Positions 1 through 5,343 of a DNA stretch of 5,770 nt are shown here, piece by piece. Origin of the DNA: Flavobacteriales bacterium (GTDB lineage Bacteria; Bacteroidota; Bacteroidia; Flavobacteriales; UBA7430); the NCBI GenBank assembly GCA_024959975.1, contig JANXFM010000205.1, positions 1 to 5,770 on the forward strand, written 5' to 3'. Below the pieces are notes generated by a model. It searched no databases. It had not been told where the DNA came from and saw nothing but the letters and a program-made list of their open reading frames with translations. The position numbers were made by a program, and so were the translations under genes. Positions within the stretch are counted from its first letter, which is position 1. Each line of letters starts with the position of its first letter.

Positions 1-223
1 TTTCATCGTTTAATGCCGATTGTAAATCTTGAGTTCTTTGTTCTACAGTTCCTGCAAATTGGTGGTTCTCTTCGAATAGATTTTTTCCATAGCAAACGTT
101 CAACCCCCAGGATTCAATAATATTTACAGCAAAGTTGAGCTCTTCTTTATTTACTTTACGAGCAGTAGAGATTAGTGCGATTGCGTCTCCTGTATGAAGT
201 TTTGGGATTTGATCTGTTTTCAA
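1..223 (-). CDS. LD-carboxypeptidase (peptidase family S66), N-terminal part
   Basis: Enzymes of this family remove the terminal D-alanine from muropeptide tetrapeptides, usually during cytoplasmic cell-wall recycling. About 74 residues are visible. They include the family's N-terminal pattern: a short lead ending in GDAIALISTAR (residues 12-22), a stretch around ESWGL (37-41), and NHQFAGTVEQR (53-63) leading into a helix ending LQSALNDE. The catalytic Ser-Glu-His residues lie further along and fall outside the window. No ATG is available. The frame is closed by a TAG about 45 bases upstream, and the start that best fits the usual family length is TTG at 223 (MKTDQIPKLHTGD); a GTG at 244 is the alternative. 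The gene is divergent from metG. The family call is firm from the motifs; the exact start is inferred. Confidence 0.85.
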   Translation of the reverse strand, partial: MKTDQIPKLHTGDAIALISTARKVNKEELNFAVNIIESWGLNVCYGKNLFEENHQFAGTVEQRTQDLQSALNDE

Positions 224-244
224 AAAAGAGATTTTTAATTGCAC

Positions 245-252
245 TAAAGATA
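245..252 (-). promoter_or_regulatory. Possible -7 promoter element for the LD-carboxypeptidase gene
   Basis: On the minus strand this reads TATCTTTA, matching seven of eight positions of the Bacteroidota -7 consensus TAnnTTTG. It ends 21 bases before the proposed TTG start at 223, close to the spacing seen for the two better promoters in this window (24 and 18 bases). I see no clear TTG-type -33 element. If it is real, the GTG at 244 would abut the element and could not be the start. Confidence 0.3.
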
Positions 253-273
253 GTAATATCTATGAACACCCCT

Positions 274-290
274 TTGTTGTTTTACAACAA
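274..290. repeat. Small perfect hairpin TTGTTGT-TTT-ACAACAA
   Basis: Two 7-base arms are perfectly complementary around a 3-base loop. On the minus strand it lies upstream of the LD-carboxypeptidase gene and of its possible promoter, so it is more likely DNA-level structure or a binding site than part of that leader. No T-run characteristic of a terminator directly follows on either strand. Confidence 0.45.
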
Positions 291-352
291 CTCCCCTCTA
301 CGAGCGCAATAGGGGCATTTTGTTTAGTGCGTAAAATGAATTGTTAGTTTGA

Positions 353-373
353 GCCTACCTACCGCAGGCAGGC
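353..373. repeat. GC-rich imperfect palindrome, REP-like
   Basis: The arms GCCTACCT (353-360) and AGGCAGGC (366-373) pair around a 5-base loop with one A-C mismatch. Read as minus-strand RNA the mismatch becomes a G-U wobble, giving a complete 8-bp stem. It is strikingly GC-rich against its AT-rich surroundings. From memory, short palindromes built from CCTGCC/GGCAGG units recur between genes in Flavobacteriia, so it may be a copy of a dispersed repeat. Only one copy is present in this window, so dispersal cannot be shown here. Confidence 0.5.
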
Positions 374-391
374 TTGTTGAAGGCAAGAATA

Positions 392-435
392 ATTTATTTG
401 AAGTCCTTTGACAGGGCTTAGTATGACAAATAAAT
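392..435. repeat. Long bulged hairpin between divergent genes
   Basis: The outer arms ATTTATTTG (392-400) and CAAATAAAT (427-435) are a perfect 9-bp match. Stacked directly inside is a second stem, AAGTCCT (401-407) with AGGGCTT (413-419), which has one T-G wobble and the loop TTGAC. A 7-base bulge (420-426) remains on the 3' side. The core CCTTTGACAGGGCTTAG followed by TATGACA resembles, from memory, a degenerate copy of the CTTCGACAGGCTCAG-type intergenic repeat common in Bacteroidota. It lies upstream of the metG promoter and so is probably outside the main metG transcript. Confidence 0.5.
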
Positions 436-477
436 ATTAAGCAGTAAAAATTACTTATTTCACCTTAGGCAAATTCT

Positions 478-485
478 TATATTTG
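478..485 (+). promoter_or_regulatory. metG promoter, Bacteroidota -7 element TATATTTG
   Basis: TATATTTG is an exact match to the Bacteroidota -7 consensus TAnnTTTG. Transcription would start around 490-493, leaving a leader of roughly 18 bases before ATG 510. The -33 region (about 452-460, TACTTATTT) is only a weak match. A 13-base inverted repeat, AGTAA-AAA-TTACT, sits at 443-455 just upstream and could be an operator, but it is short. The element overlaps TTG 483, which argues against a start there. Confidence 0.6.
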
Positions 486-509
486 CTGCTTATACAAAAG
501 TATTTCCTG

Positions 510-2549
510 ATGTCGAAAGAAGTAAAAAGATATACCATAACGGCAGCATTGCCCTACACTAATGGTCCGGTTCATATCGGTCACCTGGCAGGCGTTTATA
601 TTCCCAGTGATATTTATGCGAGGTTTTTGCGTTCCAATCAAAAAGATGTGGTTTTTGTTTGTGGTTCTGATGAACACGGTGTTCCCATTACTATTTCCGC
701 AAAGAAAGAAGGAGTTACACCACAGCAAGTGGTAGATAAATACCATAAGATTATTGGAGATTCTTTTAAAGAATTGGGTGTTAGCTTCGACATTTATCAC
801 CGAACTTCTGATGCCATGCATCATGAAACTGCATCTGACTTTTTTAAGCATTTACACAACGAAGGTTTGTTTATCGAAAAGGTAAGTGAGCAGTATTACG
901 ATGAAAAGGAAAATGAGTTTTTGGCAGATCGTTACATCACGGGAACTTGTCCGCATTGTAAAAGTGAAGATGCTTATGGTGATCAATGTGAGAAATGTGG
1001 GACATCGTTAAGTGCAACAGATTTGATTGAGCCGAAGTCGGCTTTGAGTGGAAATAAGCCCGTATTGAAAGAAACGAAACACTGGTTTTTGCCTTTAGAT
1101 AAGTATGAAGCTTGGCTAAAAGAGTGGATACTCGATGGGCATAAATCGGATTGGAGATCAAATGTTTACGGACAGTGTAAATCGTGGTTAGATCAGGGTT
1201 TGCAGCCTCGTGCGGTAACCCGAGATCTGGATTGGGGAATTCCTGTTCCTGCAGAAGGTGCAGATGGAAAGGTGCTTTATGTTTGGTTTGATGCGCCTAT
1301 AGGATATATTTCTGCAACGAAGCAATGGGCAAAAGATTATGGAAAAGATTGGGAGCCTTATTGGAAGTCTGATGATAGTAAGCTGGTTCACTTTATCGGA
1401 AAAGACAATATTGTTTTCCACTGTGTGATTTTCCCATCTATGTTAAAAGCACACGGCGATTATATTTTACCGGATAATGTACCGGCCAATGAATTCCTGA
1501 ATTTAGAAGGCGATAAGATATCTACTTCCAAGAATTGGGCTGTTTGGTTACACGAATATTTAGAAGATTTTCCCGGGCTACAGGATGTGATGCGCTATGT
1601 GTTGTGTGCTACGGCTCCTGAGACCAAAGACAATGATTTTACCTGGAAAGACTTCCAAACACGTAATAATTCTGAGTTGGTAGGGATTTATGGTAACTTC
1701 ATTAATAGAGTCGTGGTGCTTACCAATAAGTACTACGAAGGAGTTGTTCCTGAGAGGGAAGAATTATCAGATTACGATAAAGAGGTGCTTGCCGAATTAA
1801 AAGCATTCCCGGCTAAGATTTCTAAATCTATTGAAGCGTATCGTTTTAGAGAAGCTCTAATGGAAATGATGAATTTAGCTCGTTTAGGTAATAAATACCT
1901 AGCGGATGAAGAGCCTTGGAAATTGGTGAAGACAGATGAAGTTCGCACCAAAACCATTATGAATATTGCACTTCAGATCGCAGCTAATTTGAGTGTAGTT
2001 TCGGAGCCATTTATTCCTTTTTCTGCAGAGAAATTGAGGACTATGTTAGGTCTTGATCAATTGTTGTGGGAGCAAGCAGGAAAGGATAATCTTTTGGTTG
2101 AGGGATGTAAAATTAAAAAGGCTGAATTACTATTCCGTAAAATTGAAGATGCGGAAATAGAAGCTCAATTAGAAAAGTTAGAAGCAACTAAATTGGCGAA
2201 TCAAATGGTAAAATCACAAAAGGCGAATGTAAGTTTCGACGATTTCTGTGCGATGGATATTCGGGTGGGAACGATCATTGCTGCCGAGAAAGTAAAGAAA
2301 ACCAAGAAGCTACTTAAGTTAACTATCGATACGGGTATTGATGTACGGACAGTGGTTTCGGGTATTGCAGAATATTATCAGGCCGAAAATATTATTGGTG
2401 AGCAAGTTTCGGTATTGGTAAATTTGGCTTCTAGAAAAATAAAGGGTATTGAGTCTCAGGGAATGGTTTTAATGGCCGAGGATAAAGATGGAGCTCTGCG
2501 TTTTGTAAAGCCATCTGATGTAAGTTCAAATGGCTCAACTATAGCTTAA
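510..2549 (+). CDS. metG: Methionyl-tRNA synthetase with C-terminal tRNA-binding domain
   Basis: This cytoplasmic class I aminoacyl-tRNA synthetase charges tRNA-Met with methionine using ATP. It has 679 residues from ATG 510, close to E. coli MetG (677). The Rossmann catalytic domain starts with PYTNGPVHIGH, with the HIGH motif at 22-25. The zinc knuckle in the connective insertion has all four cysteines (C147, C150, C160, C163). The second signature is KISTS at 336-340, a variant of KMSKS followed by KNWAVW, which I regard as normal for this bacterial subgroup. A helical anticodon-binding domain follows. A Trbp111-type OB-fold domain starts near V574 (VSFDDFCAMDIRVGTI) and runs to the end; it aids tRNA binding and dimerisation. 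The reading frame extends upstream to TTG 483, but that codon lies within the promoter. The gene appears monocistronic, with its own promoter and a terminator about 180 bases downstream. No defects are seen. Confidence 0.97.
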   Translation: MSKEVKRYTITAALPYTNGPVHIGHLAGVYIPSDIYARFLRSNQKDVVFVCGSDEHGVPITISAKKEGVTPQQVVDKYHKIIGDSFKELGVSFDIYHRTSDAMHHETASDFFKHLHNEGLFIEKVSEQYYDEKENEFLADRYITGTCPHCKSEDAYGDQCEKCGTSLSATDLIEPKSALSGNKPVLKETKHWFLPLDKYEAWLKEWILDGHKSDWRSNVYGQCKSWLDQGLQPRAVTRDLDWGIPVPAEGADGKVLYVWFDAPIGYISATKQWAKDYGKDWEPYWKSDDSKLVHFIGKDNIVFHCVIFPSMLKAHGDYILPDNVPANEFLNLEGDKISTSKNWAVWLHEYLEDFPGLQDVMRYVLCATAPETKDNDFTWKDFQTRNNSELVGIYGNFINRVVVLTNKYYEGVVPEREELSDYDKEVLAELKAFPAKISKSIEAYRFREALMEMMNLARLGNKYLADEEPWKLVKTDEVRTKTIMNIALQIAANLSVVSEPFIPFSAEKLRTMLGLDQLLWEQAGKDNLLVEGCKIKKAELLFRKIEDAEIEAQLEKLEATKLANQMVKSQKANVSFDDFCAMDIRVGTIIAAEKVKKTKKLLKLTIDTGIDVRTVVSGIAEYYQAENIIGEQVSVLVNLASRKIKGIESQGMVLMAEDKDGALRFVKPSDVSSNGSTIA

Positions 2550-2572
2550 CCCTTTTGGAATATTTTTAAGGC

Positions 2573-2586
2573 ATACTTGCAAGTAT
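2573..2586. repeat. Perfect 14-bp palindrome ATACTTGCAAGTAT
   Basis: This self-complementary sequence begins 24 bases after the metG stop, and a TATCGATA palindrome (2584-2591) overlaps its end. It has no loop and is not followed by a T-run, so it does not look like a terminator. Its form suits a dimeric DNA-binding protein site, but no promoter match lies next to it and no regulator gene is in the window. Function unknown. Confidence 0.4.
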
Positions 2587-2615
2587 CGATATAGTTTCGT
2601 ATATTTATGAGTGAA

Positions 2616-2635
2616 GTCACCTACGTGTAGGTGAC
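2616..2635. repeat. Perfect 9-bp inverted repeat (GTCACCTAC / GTAGGTGAC)
   Basis: The arms at 2616-2624 and 2627-2635 match perfectly around a central GT. In RNA this would form an 8-bp stem with a CGUG loop. The sequence that follows (ATTGCC) is not T-rich, so intrinsic termination is unlikely. If metG transcription continues to the terminator at 2731, this hairpin lies in the metG 3' untranslated region, where it could slow 3' exonuclease decay. It could equally be a dispersed palindromic repeat. Confidence 0.55.
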
Positions 2636-2683
2636 ATTGCCTAGATGAAAATATAAAATCTTCTCCAGGATATAGAAAACTCA

Positions 2684-2692
2684 CCCCCCCCC
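2684..2692 (+). repeat. Homopolymer tract of nine C
   Basis: Nine consecutive C residues occur in an otherwise AT-rich intergenic stretch. Such tracts are prone to replication slippage and sequencing length errors. It lies between the metG 3' hairpin and the terminator, outside any coding frame and about 160 bases before the next start codon, so an effect on a protein is not expected. Confidence 0.8.
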
Positions 2693-2730
2693 TCGATTAT
2701 CATGCATAATAGGGTTATCTGTTATGTTAA

Positions 2731-2767
2731 GCAAAAGTCTCTTGTTTAAGAGGCTTTTAGCTTTTTT
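2731..2767 (+). terminator. Intrinsic terminator after metG
   Basis: The arms AAAAGTCTCTT (2733-2743) and AAGAGGCTTTT (2748-2758) pair over 11 bp with one U-G wobble around the loop GTTT. AGC and a run of six T (2762-2767) follow. This is the classic rho-independent layout. It lies about 180 bases after the metG stop and ahead of the next unit's promoter, so it separates the two transcription units. Confidence 0.85.
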
Positions 2768-2828
2768 GATGAAATTTCATTACTAAATTTGAATCACTAA
2801 TTAAAGACTGACTATTATAAAATTCTAT

Positions 2829-2836
2829 TACATTTG
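2829..2836 (+). promoter_or_regulatory. Promoter of the glycosyltransferase-pyrC unit, -7 element TACATTTG
   Basis: TACATTTG matches the Bacteroidota -7 consensus TAnnTTTG exactly and ends 18 bases before ATG 2855, giving a predicted leader of roughly 11-13 bases. A second exact match, TAAATTTG, lies at 2784-2791. It has a TTG at 2766-2768 about 15 bases upstream, slightly closer than usual for a -33 element. The unit may therefore have two tandem promoters. The -33 region of the proximal one is not clear. Confidence 0.55.
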
Positions 2837-2854
2837 CTTTTCAACTTAAAATAG

Positions 2855-3592
2855 ATGTCTGACTCTTTAATTATTATCCCTACCTACAAAGAGAAGGAAA
2901 ATGTTGCGAAAATGCTTCGCAAGGTTTTTTCTTTGGAGAAGTCGTATCATATACTTGTTGTAGATGATGGCTCTCCGGATGGTACCGCTGCGATCGTAAA
3001 AGATTTACAGAAAGAATATTCTGATTGCCTTTTTATAGAAGAACGGACAGGGAAATTAGGTTTAGGAACAGCTTATATTCATGGATTTAATTGGGGTTTA
3101 AAACGTGGTTACGATTATTTTATCGAGATGGATTGTGATTTTTCGCATAATCCAGACGATTTAATACGATTGTATAACGCCTGTGCTCATGACGGAAATG
3201 ATTTAGCCATCGGCTCGCGTTATGTGGGTGGATTGGTGAATGTAATCAACTGGCCTATTGGAAGGGTGATGATGTCTTATTTTGCTTCGCGTTATGTAAA
3301 AATGATTACGGGCTTACCTGTTGATGATGCTACTGCCGGATTTAAATGCTACCGCAGAAAAGTTATAGAGAATGTACTTCGTTCCAACATTACTTTTGTG
3401 GGGTATGCTTTTCAGATCGAAATGAAATTTAAATCCTGGAAATTTGGGTATAAGATTAAAGAAGTTCCTGTTATCTTTACCGATAGAACGGAAGGAGAGT
3501 CTAAGATGAGTACTTCAATTTTTTATGAAGCCTTTTTTGGGGTGATTCAGATGAAATTGAGGAGTTTCTTCAAAAGGTACAAACAAGAATAG
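2855..3592 (+). CDS. GT2 glycosyltransferase, polyprenol-phosphate mannosyltransferase (DPM1-like)
   Basis: Relatives transfer mannose (sometimes another sugar) from GDP-mannose to polyprenyl phosphate on the inner face of the cytoplasmic membrane, making a lipid-linked donor for protein or envelope glycosylation. The 245 residues form one GT-A domain. Visible motifs are IIIPTYKEKEN (6-16), VVDDGSPDGT (35-44), the metal-binding MDCDFSHNP (D93, D95), GSRYVGG (119-125), NWPIGR (131-136), DDATAGFKCYRR (156-167) and the acceptor-region pattern F207-D209-R210 with G213, S215, K216 and M217. There is no C-terminal membrane domain, so it resembles the short, peripheral DPM1 form. It starts at the ATG just after a promoter match and is followed after 13 bases by dihydroorotase. 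The exact sugar and lipid are inferred from the family, not shown by the sequence. Confidence 0.88.
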   Translation: MSDSLIIIPTYKEKENVAKMLRKVFSLEKSYHILVVDDGSPDGTAAIVKDLQKEYSDCLFIEERTGKLGLGTAYIHGFNWGLKRGYDYFIEMDCDFSHNPDDLIRLYNACAHDGNDLAIGSRYVGGLVNVINWPIGRVMMSYFASRYVKMITGLPVDDATAGFKCYRRKVIENVLRSNITFVGYAFQIEMKFKSWKFGYKIKEVPVIFTDRTEGESKMSTSIFYEAFFGVIQMKLRSFFKRYKQE

Positions 3593-3605
3593 TTTATTAT
3601 AAAGC

Positions 3606-4937
3606 ATGAAAAAGCTGCTTAAAAACGCACAAGTAATCAACGAAGGTTCAGTTATTAAAGCTGATGTGTTGATTCAGGGCGAGCGTATAACAAAAATTGC
3701 TACTGAAATCAATGATGTTGAGGCTGAGGTGATTGATCTTAGTGGGAAGTTTTTGATGCCGGGAGTGATAGATGATCAGGTACACTTTAGAGAGCCGGGT
3801 TTAACGCATAAAGGGCGAATTTATACCGAGGCAAAAGCGGCTGTGGCAGGTGGGATAACCTCCTTTATGGAAATGCCTAATACCAAGCCCCAAGCTTTAA
3901 CACAAGAACTACTTGAAGATAAATACCAGATTGGAGCTAAAGATTCTTTAGCGAATTACTCGTTTTTTATGGGGGCTTCTAATGAGAATTTAGAGCAGGT
4001 TTTGAAAACCGATCCAAAACGTGTTGCCGGGATTAAGATTTTTATGGGTTCTTCTACGGGTAATATGTTGGTAGATGATAAGCAAGTCTTAAACTCTATC
4101 TTCTCTAAATGTGATATGCTTATAGCCGTACATTGTGAAGATGAAGAGACTATTCGTAATAATTCAGCAAAAATGAAAGCGGAGTATGGCGAGGATCTTC
4201 CGATTCGTTTTCATCCGATTATCAGAAACGATGATGCTTGTTATAAGTCCTCATCAATGGCCGTTGAGTTGGCAAATAAGCACAATACACGATTACATAT
4301 TTTACACATTTCTACAGCTAAGGAAACCGCATTGTTTAGAAATGACATTCCATTAAAGGAAAAGAGAATTACGGCAGAAGCTTGTATTCATCACCTGTGG
4401 TTTGATGAATCGAGTTATGATGAAAAGGGGACATTTATTAAGTGGAACCCCGCGGTGAAATCGGCAAAGGATAAAGAGGGAGTTTGGAAAGCTTTACTAG
4501 ACGATAGAATTGATATTATTGCTACCGACCACGCTCCTCATACAATAGAGGAAAAAGAAAATACATATTTTAAAGCTCCTTCCGGAGGTCCTTTGGTACA
4601 ACATTCTTTAGTGGCCATGTTGGAGTTTTATCACCAGGGTAAAGTGAGTCTGGAGTGGATTGTAAATAAGATGTGTCACGCTCCGGCGGATTGTTTCCAG
4701 GTAAAAGAAAGAGGTTTTATCCGCGAAGGCTATTACGCCGATCTAGTGGTGGTTGATATTGATAAATCGTGGACCGTAAACAAGGGCAATATCTTGTACG
4801 ATTGTGGTTGGTCTCCTTTTGAAGGAGTGAAATTTAAATCTACCGTTAGCAAGACTTTCGTTAGTGGGAATTTGGTCTACGATAATGGTACTTTTGATGA
4901 GAGCACCAGAGGAATGCGTTTAGAATTTGATAGATAA
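3606..4937 (+). CDS. pyrC: Dihydroorotase (amidohydrolase superfamily, type I-like)
   Basis: It interconverts N-carbamoyl-L-aspartate and L-dihydroorotate, the third step of de novo pyrimidine synthesis, in the cytoplasm. The 443 residues comprise an N-terminal beta-sandwich strand region (1-50), the TIM-barrel domain and a C-terminal return to the sandwich (ADLVVVDID, 378-386). Active-site landmarks are DDQVHFREPG (56-65), MEMPNTKP (88-95), K144 in GIKIFMGSS as the candidate carboxylated lysine, H176 in AVHCEDE, H231/H234 in RLHILHIST, and D308 in IATDHAPH, the likely catalytic aspartate. The first His of the usual metal-binding HxH is Gln (Q58), and NPPLR-like and PHHL-like motifs read NPAVK (281-285) and IHHL (261-264). 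I recall QVHFREPG in other Bacteroidota dihydroorotases, so this is probably lineage-typical. A hydantoinase or allantoinase is a less likely alternative. The gene sits in an operon with its neighbours. Confidence 0.9.
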   Translation: MKKLLKNAQVINEGSVIKADVLIQGERITKIATEINDVEAEVIDLSGKFLMPGVIDDQVHFREPGLTHKGRIYTEAKAAVAGGITSFMEMPNTKPQALTQELLEDKYQIGAKDSLANYSFFMGASNENLEQVLKTDPKRVAGIKIFMGSSTGNMLVDDKQVLNSIFSKCDMLIAVHCEDEETIRNNSAKMKAEYGEDLPIRFHPIIRNDDACYKSSSMAVELANKHNTRLHILHISTAKETALFRNDIPLKEKRITAEACIHHLWFDESSYDEKGTFIKWNPAVKSAKDKEGVWKALLDDRIDIIATDHAPHTIEEKENTYFKAPSGGPLVQHSLVAMLEFYHQGKVSLEWIVNKMCHAPADCFQVKERGFIREGYYADLVVVDIDKSWTVNKGNILYDCGWSPFEGVKFKSTVSKTFVSGNLVYDNGTFDESTRGMRLEFDR

Positions 4938-5266
4938 TGAATAAAGCTTTTCTTGTCATACTATCTGGGTTATTTTTCTCTTGTTCTCAACGAGTAGAAA
5001 AGCAACCGAAACATATTTTGTCTGAATCGCAGATGATAGAAGTTTTGGTAGAGGTTCATTTGTTGGAGTCTGCTTCTCAGTTGAATATGATCAAAGGAAT
5101 GAAAGAAGATAGTTTAAATATTCGTGATTATTATGAGGCTCTGTTTGAGCCTAAAGAATATAGTTTTGAAGAATTTAACGAGAGCTTTACCTATTATTCT
5201 AAAGAGCCTAAAACCATGGAACTACTTTTGGATTCTGTTTTGACAAGAATTCAAATGATGGAATAA
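4937..5266 (+). CDS. DUF4296-family lipoprotein, unknown function
   Basis: This is a 109-residue protein with a short N-terminal signal, MNKAFLVILSGLFFSC. The hydrophobic stretch 4-14 ends in a lipobox-like FFSC, with the lipidated cysteine at C16. The mature part is charged and helical. It includes SESQMIEVLVEVHLLESA (about residues 29-46) and a region near 75-106 with FNESFTYYSKEP and MELLLDSVLTRI, both of which fit the DUF4296 family. That family is, to my knowledge, uncharacterised and Bacteroidota-specific. The residues after the cysteine (SQRVEKQ) lack the clear acidic surface-export signal described in some Bacteroidota, so a periplasm-facing location is more likely. The start overlaps the pyrC stop by one base (TAATG), which suggests translational coupling. 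Family assignment is from memory of the pattern; function is unknown. Confidence 0.8.
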   Translation: MNKAFLVILSGLFFSCSQRVEKQPKHILSESQMIEVLVEVHLLESASQLNMIKGMKEDSLNIRDYYEALFEPKEYSFEEFNESFTYYSKEPKTMELLLDSVLTRIQMME

Positions 5267-5318
5267 GTGTAAAAGTTGAAAATTGAATAATAAGTAATTT
5301 GTCTTGAAATAACTGTCC

Positions 5319-5332
5319 TTTTCCTAGGAAAA
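5319..5332. repeat. Perfect palindrome TTTTCCTAGGAAAA between convergent genes
   Basis: This 14-bp palindrome lies in the 77-base gap between the DUF4296 gene (ending 5266) and the minus-strand SDR gene (ending 5344). In RNA it could form only a 5-bp stem with a CUAG loop. On the plus strand a T-rich stretch (TTATTTTTT) follows about 12 bases later, too far for a standard intrinsic terminator. It may be a weak bidirectional termination signal or a protein site. Confidence 0.35.
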
Positions 5333-5343
5333 CTTAGCCATCA

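Noticed and set aside
293..323. CCCCT ... AGGGG inverted repeat followed by ATTTTG, as a terminator
   Set aside because: The stem is only 5 bp around a 13-base loop, the T-run is short and broken, and no plus-strand gene ends here.
438..492. Seven-base inverted repeat TAAGCAG / CTGCTTA flanking the metG promoter
   Set aside because: Short arms with a 41-base spacer are expected by chance; no T-box or other known leader structure could be built from it.
495..502. Minus-strand TACTTTTG as a promoter for the LD-carboxypeptidase gene
   Set aside because: It matches TAnnTTTG but lies about 270 bases from that gene's start, within the metG leader; probably chance.
477..851. Open frame on the minus strand inside metG, with further minus-strand frames at 937-1161, 1188-1421 and 1772-1957
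   Set aside because: All lie opposite the strongly conserved metG coding sequence and show no recognisable motif; they are shadows of the real gene.
2608..2631. Short plus-strand frame starting ATGAGTGAAGTC
   Set aside because: It ends after seven codons and coincides with the perfect hairpin.
2550..2854. tRNA, riboswitch or attachment site in the gap after metG
   Set aside because: No cloverleaf, TΨC-like motif, conserved riboswitch core or flanking direct repeats could be seen.
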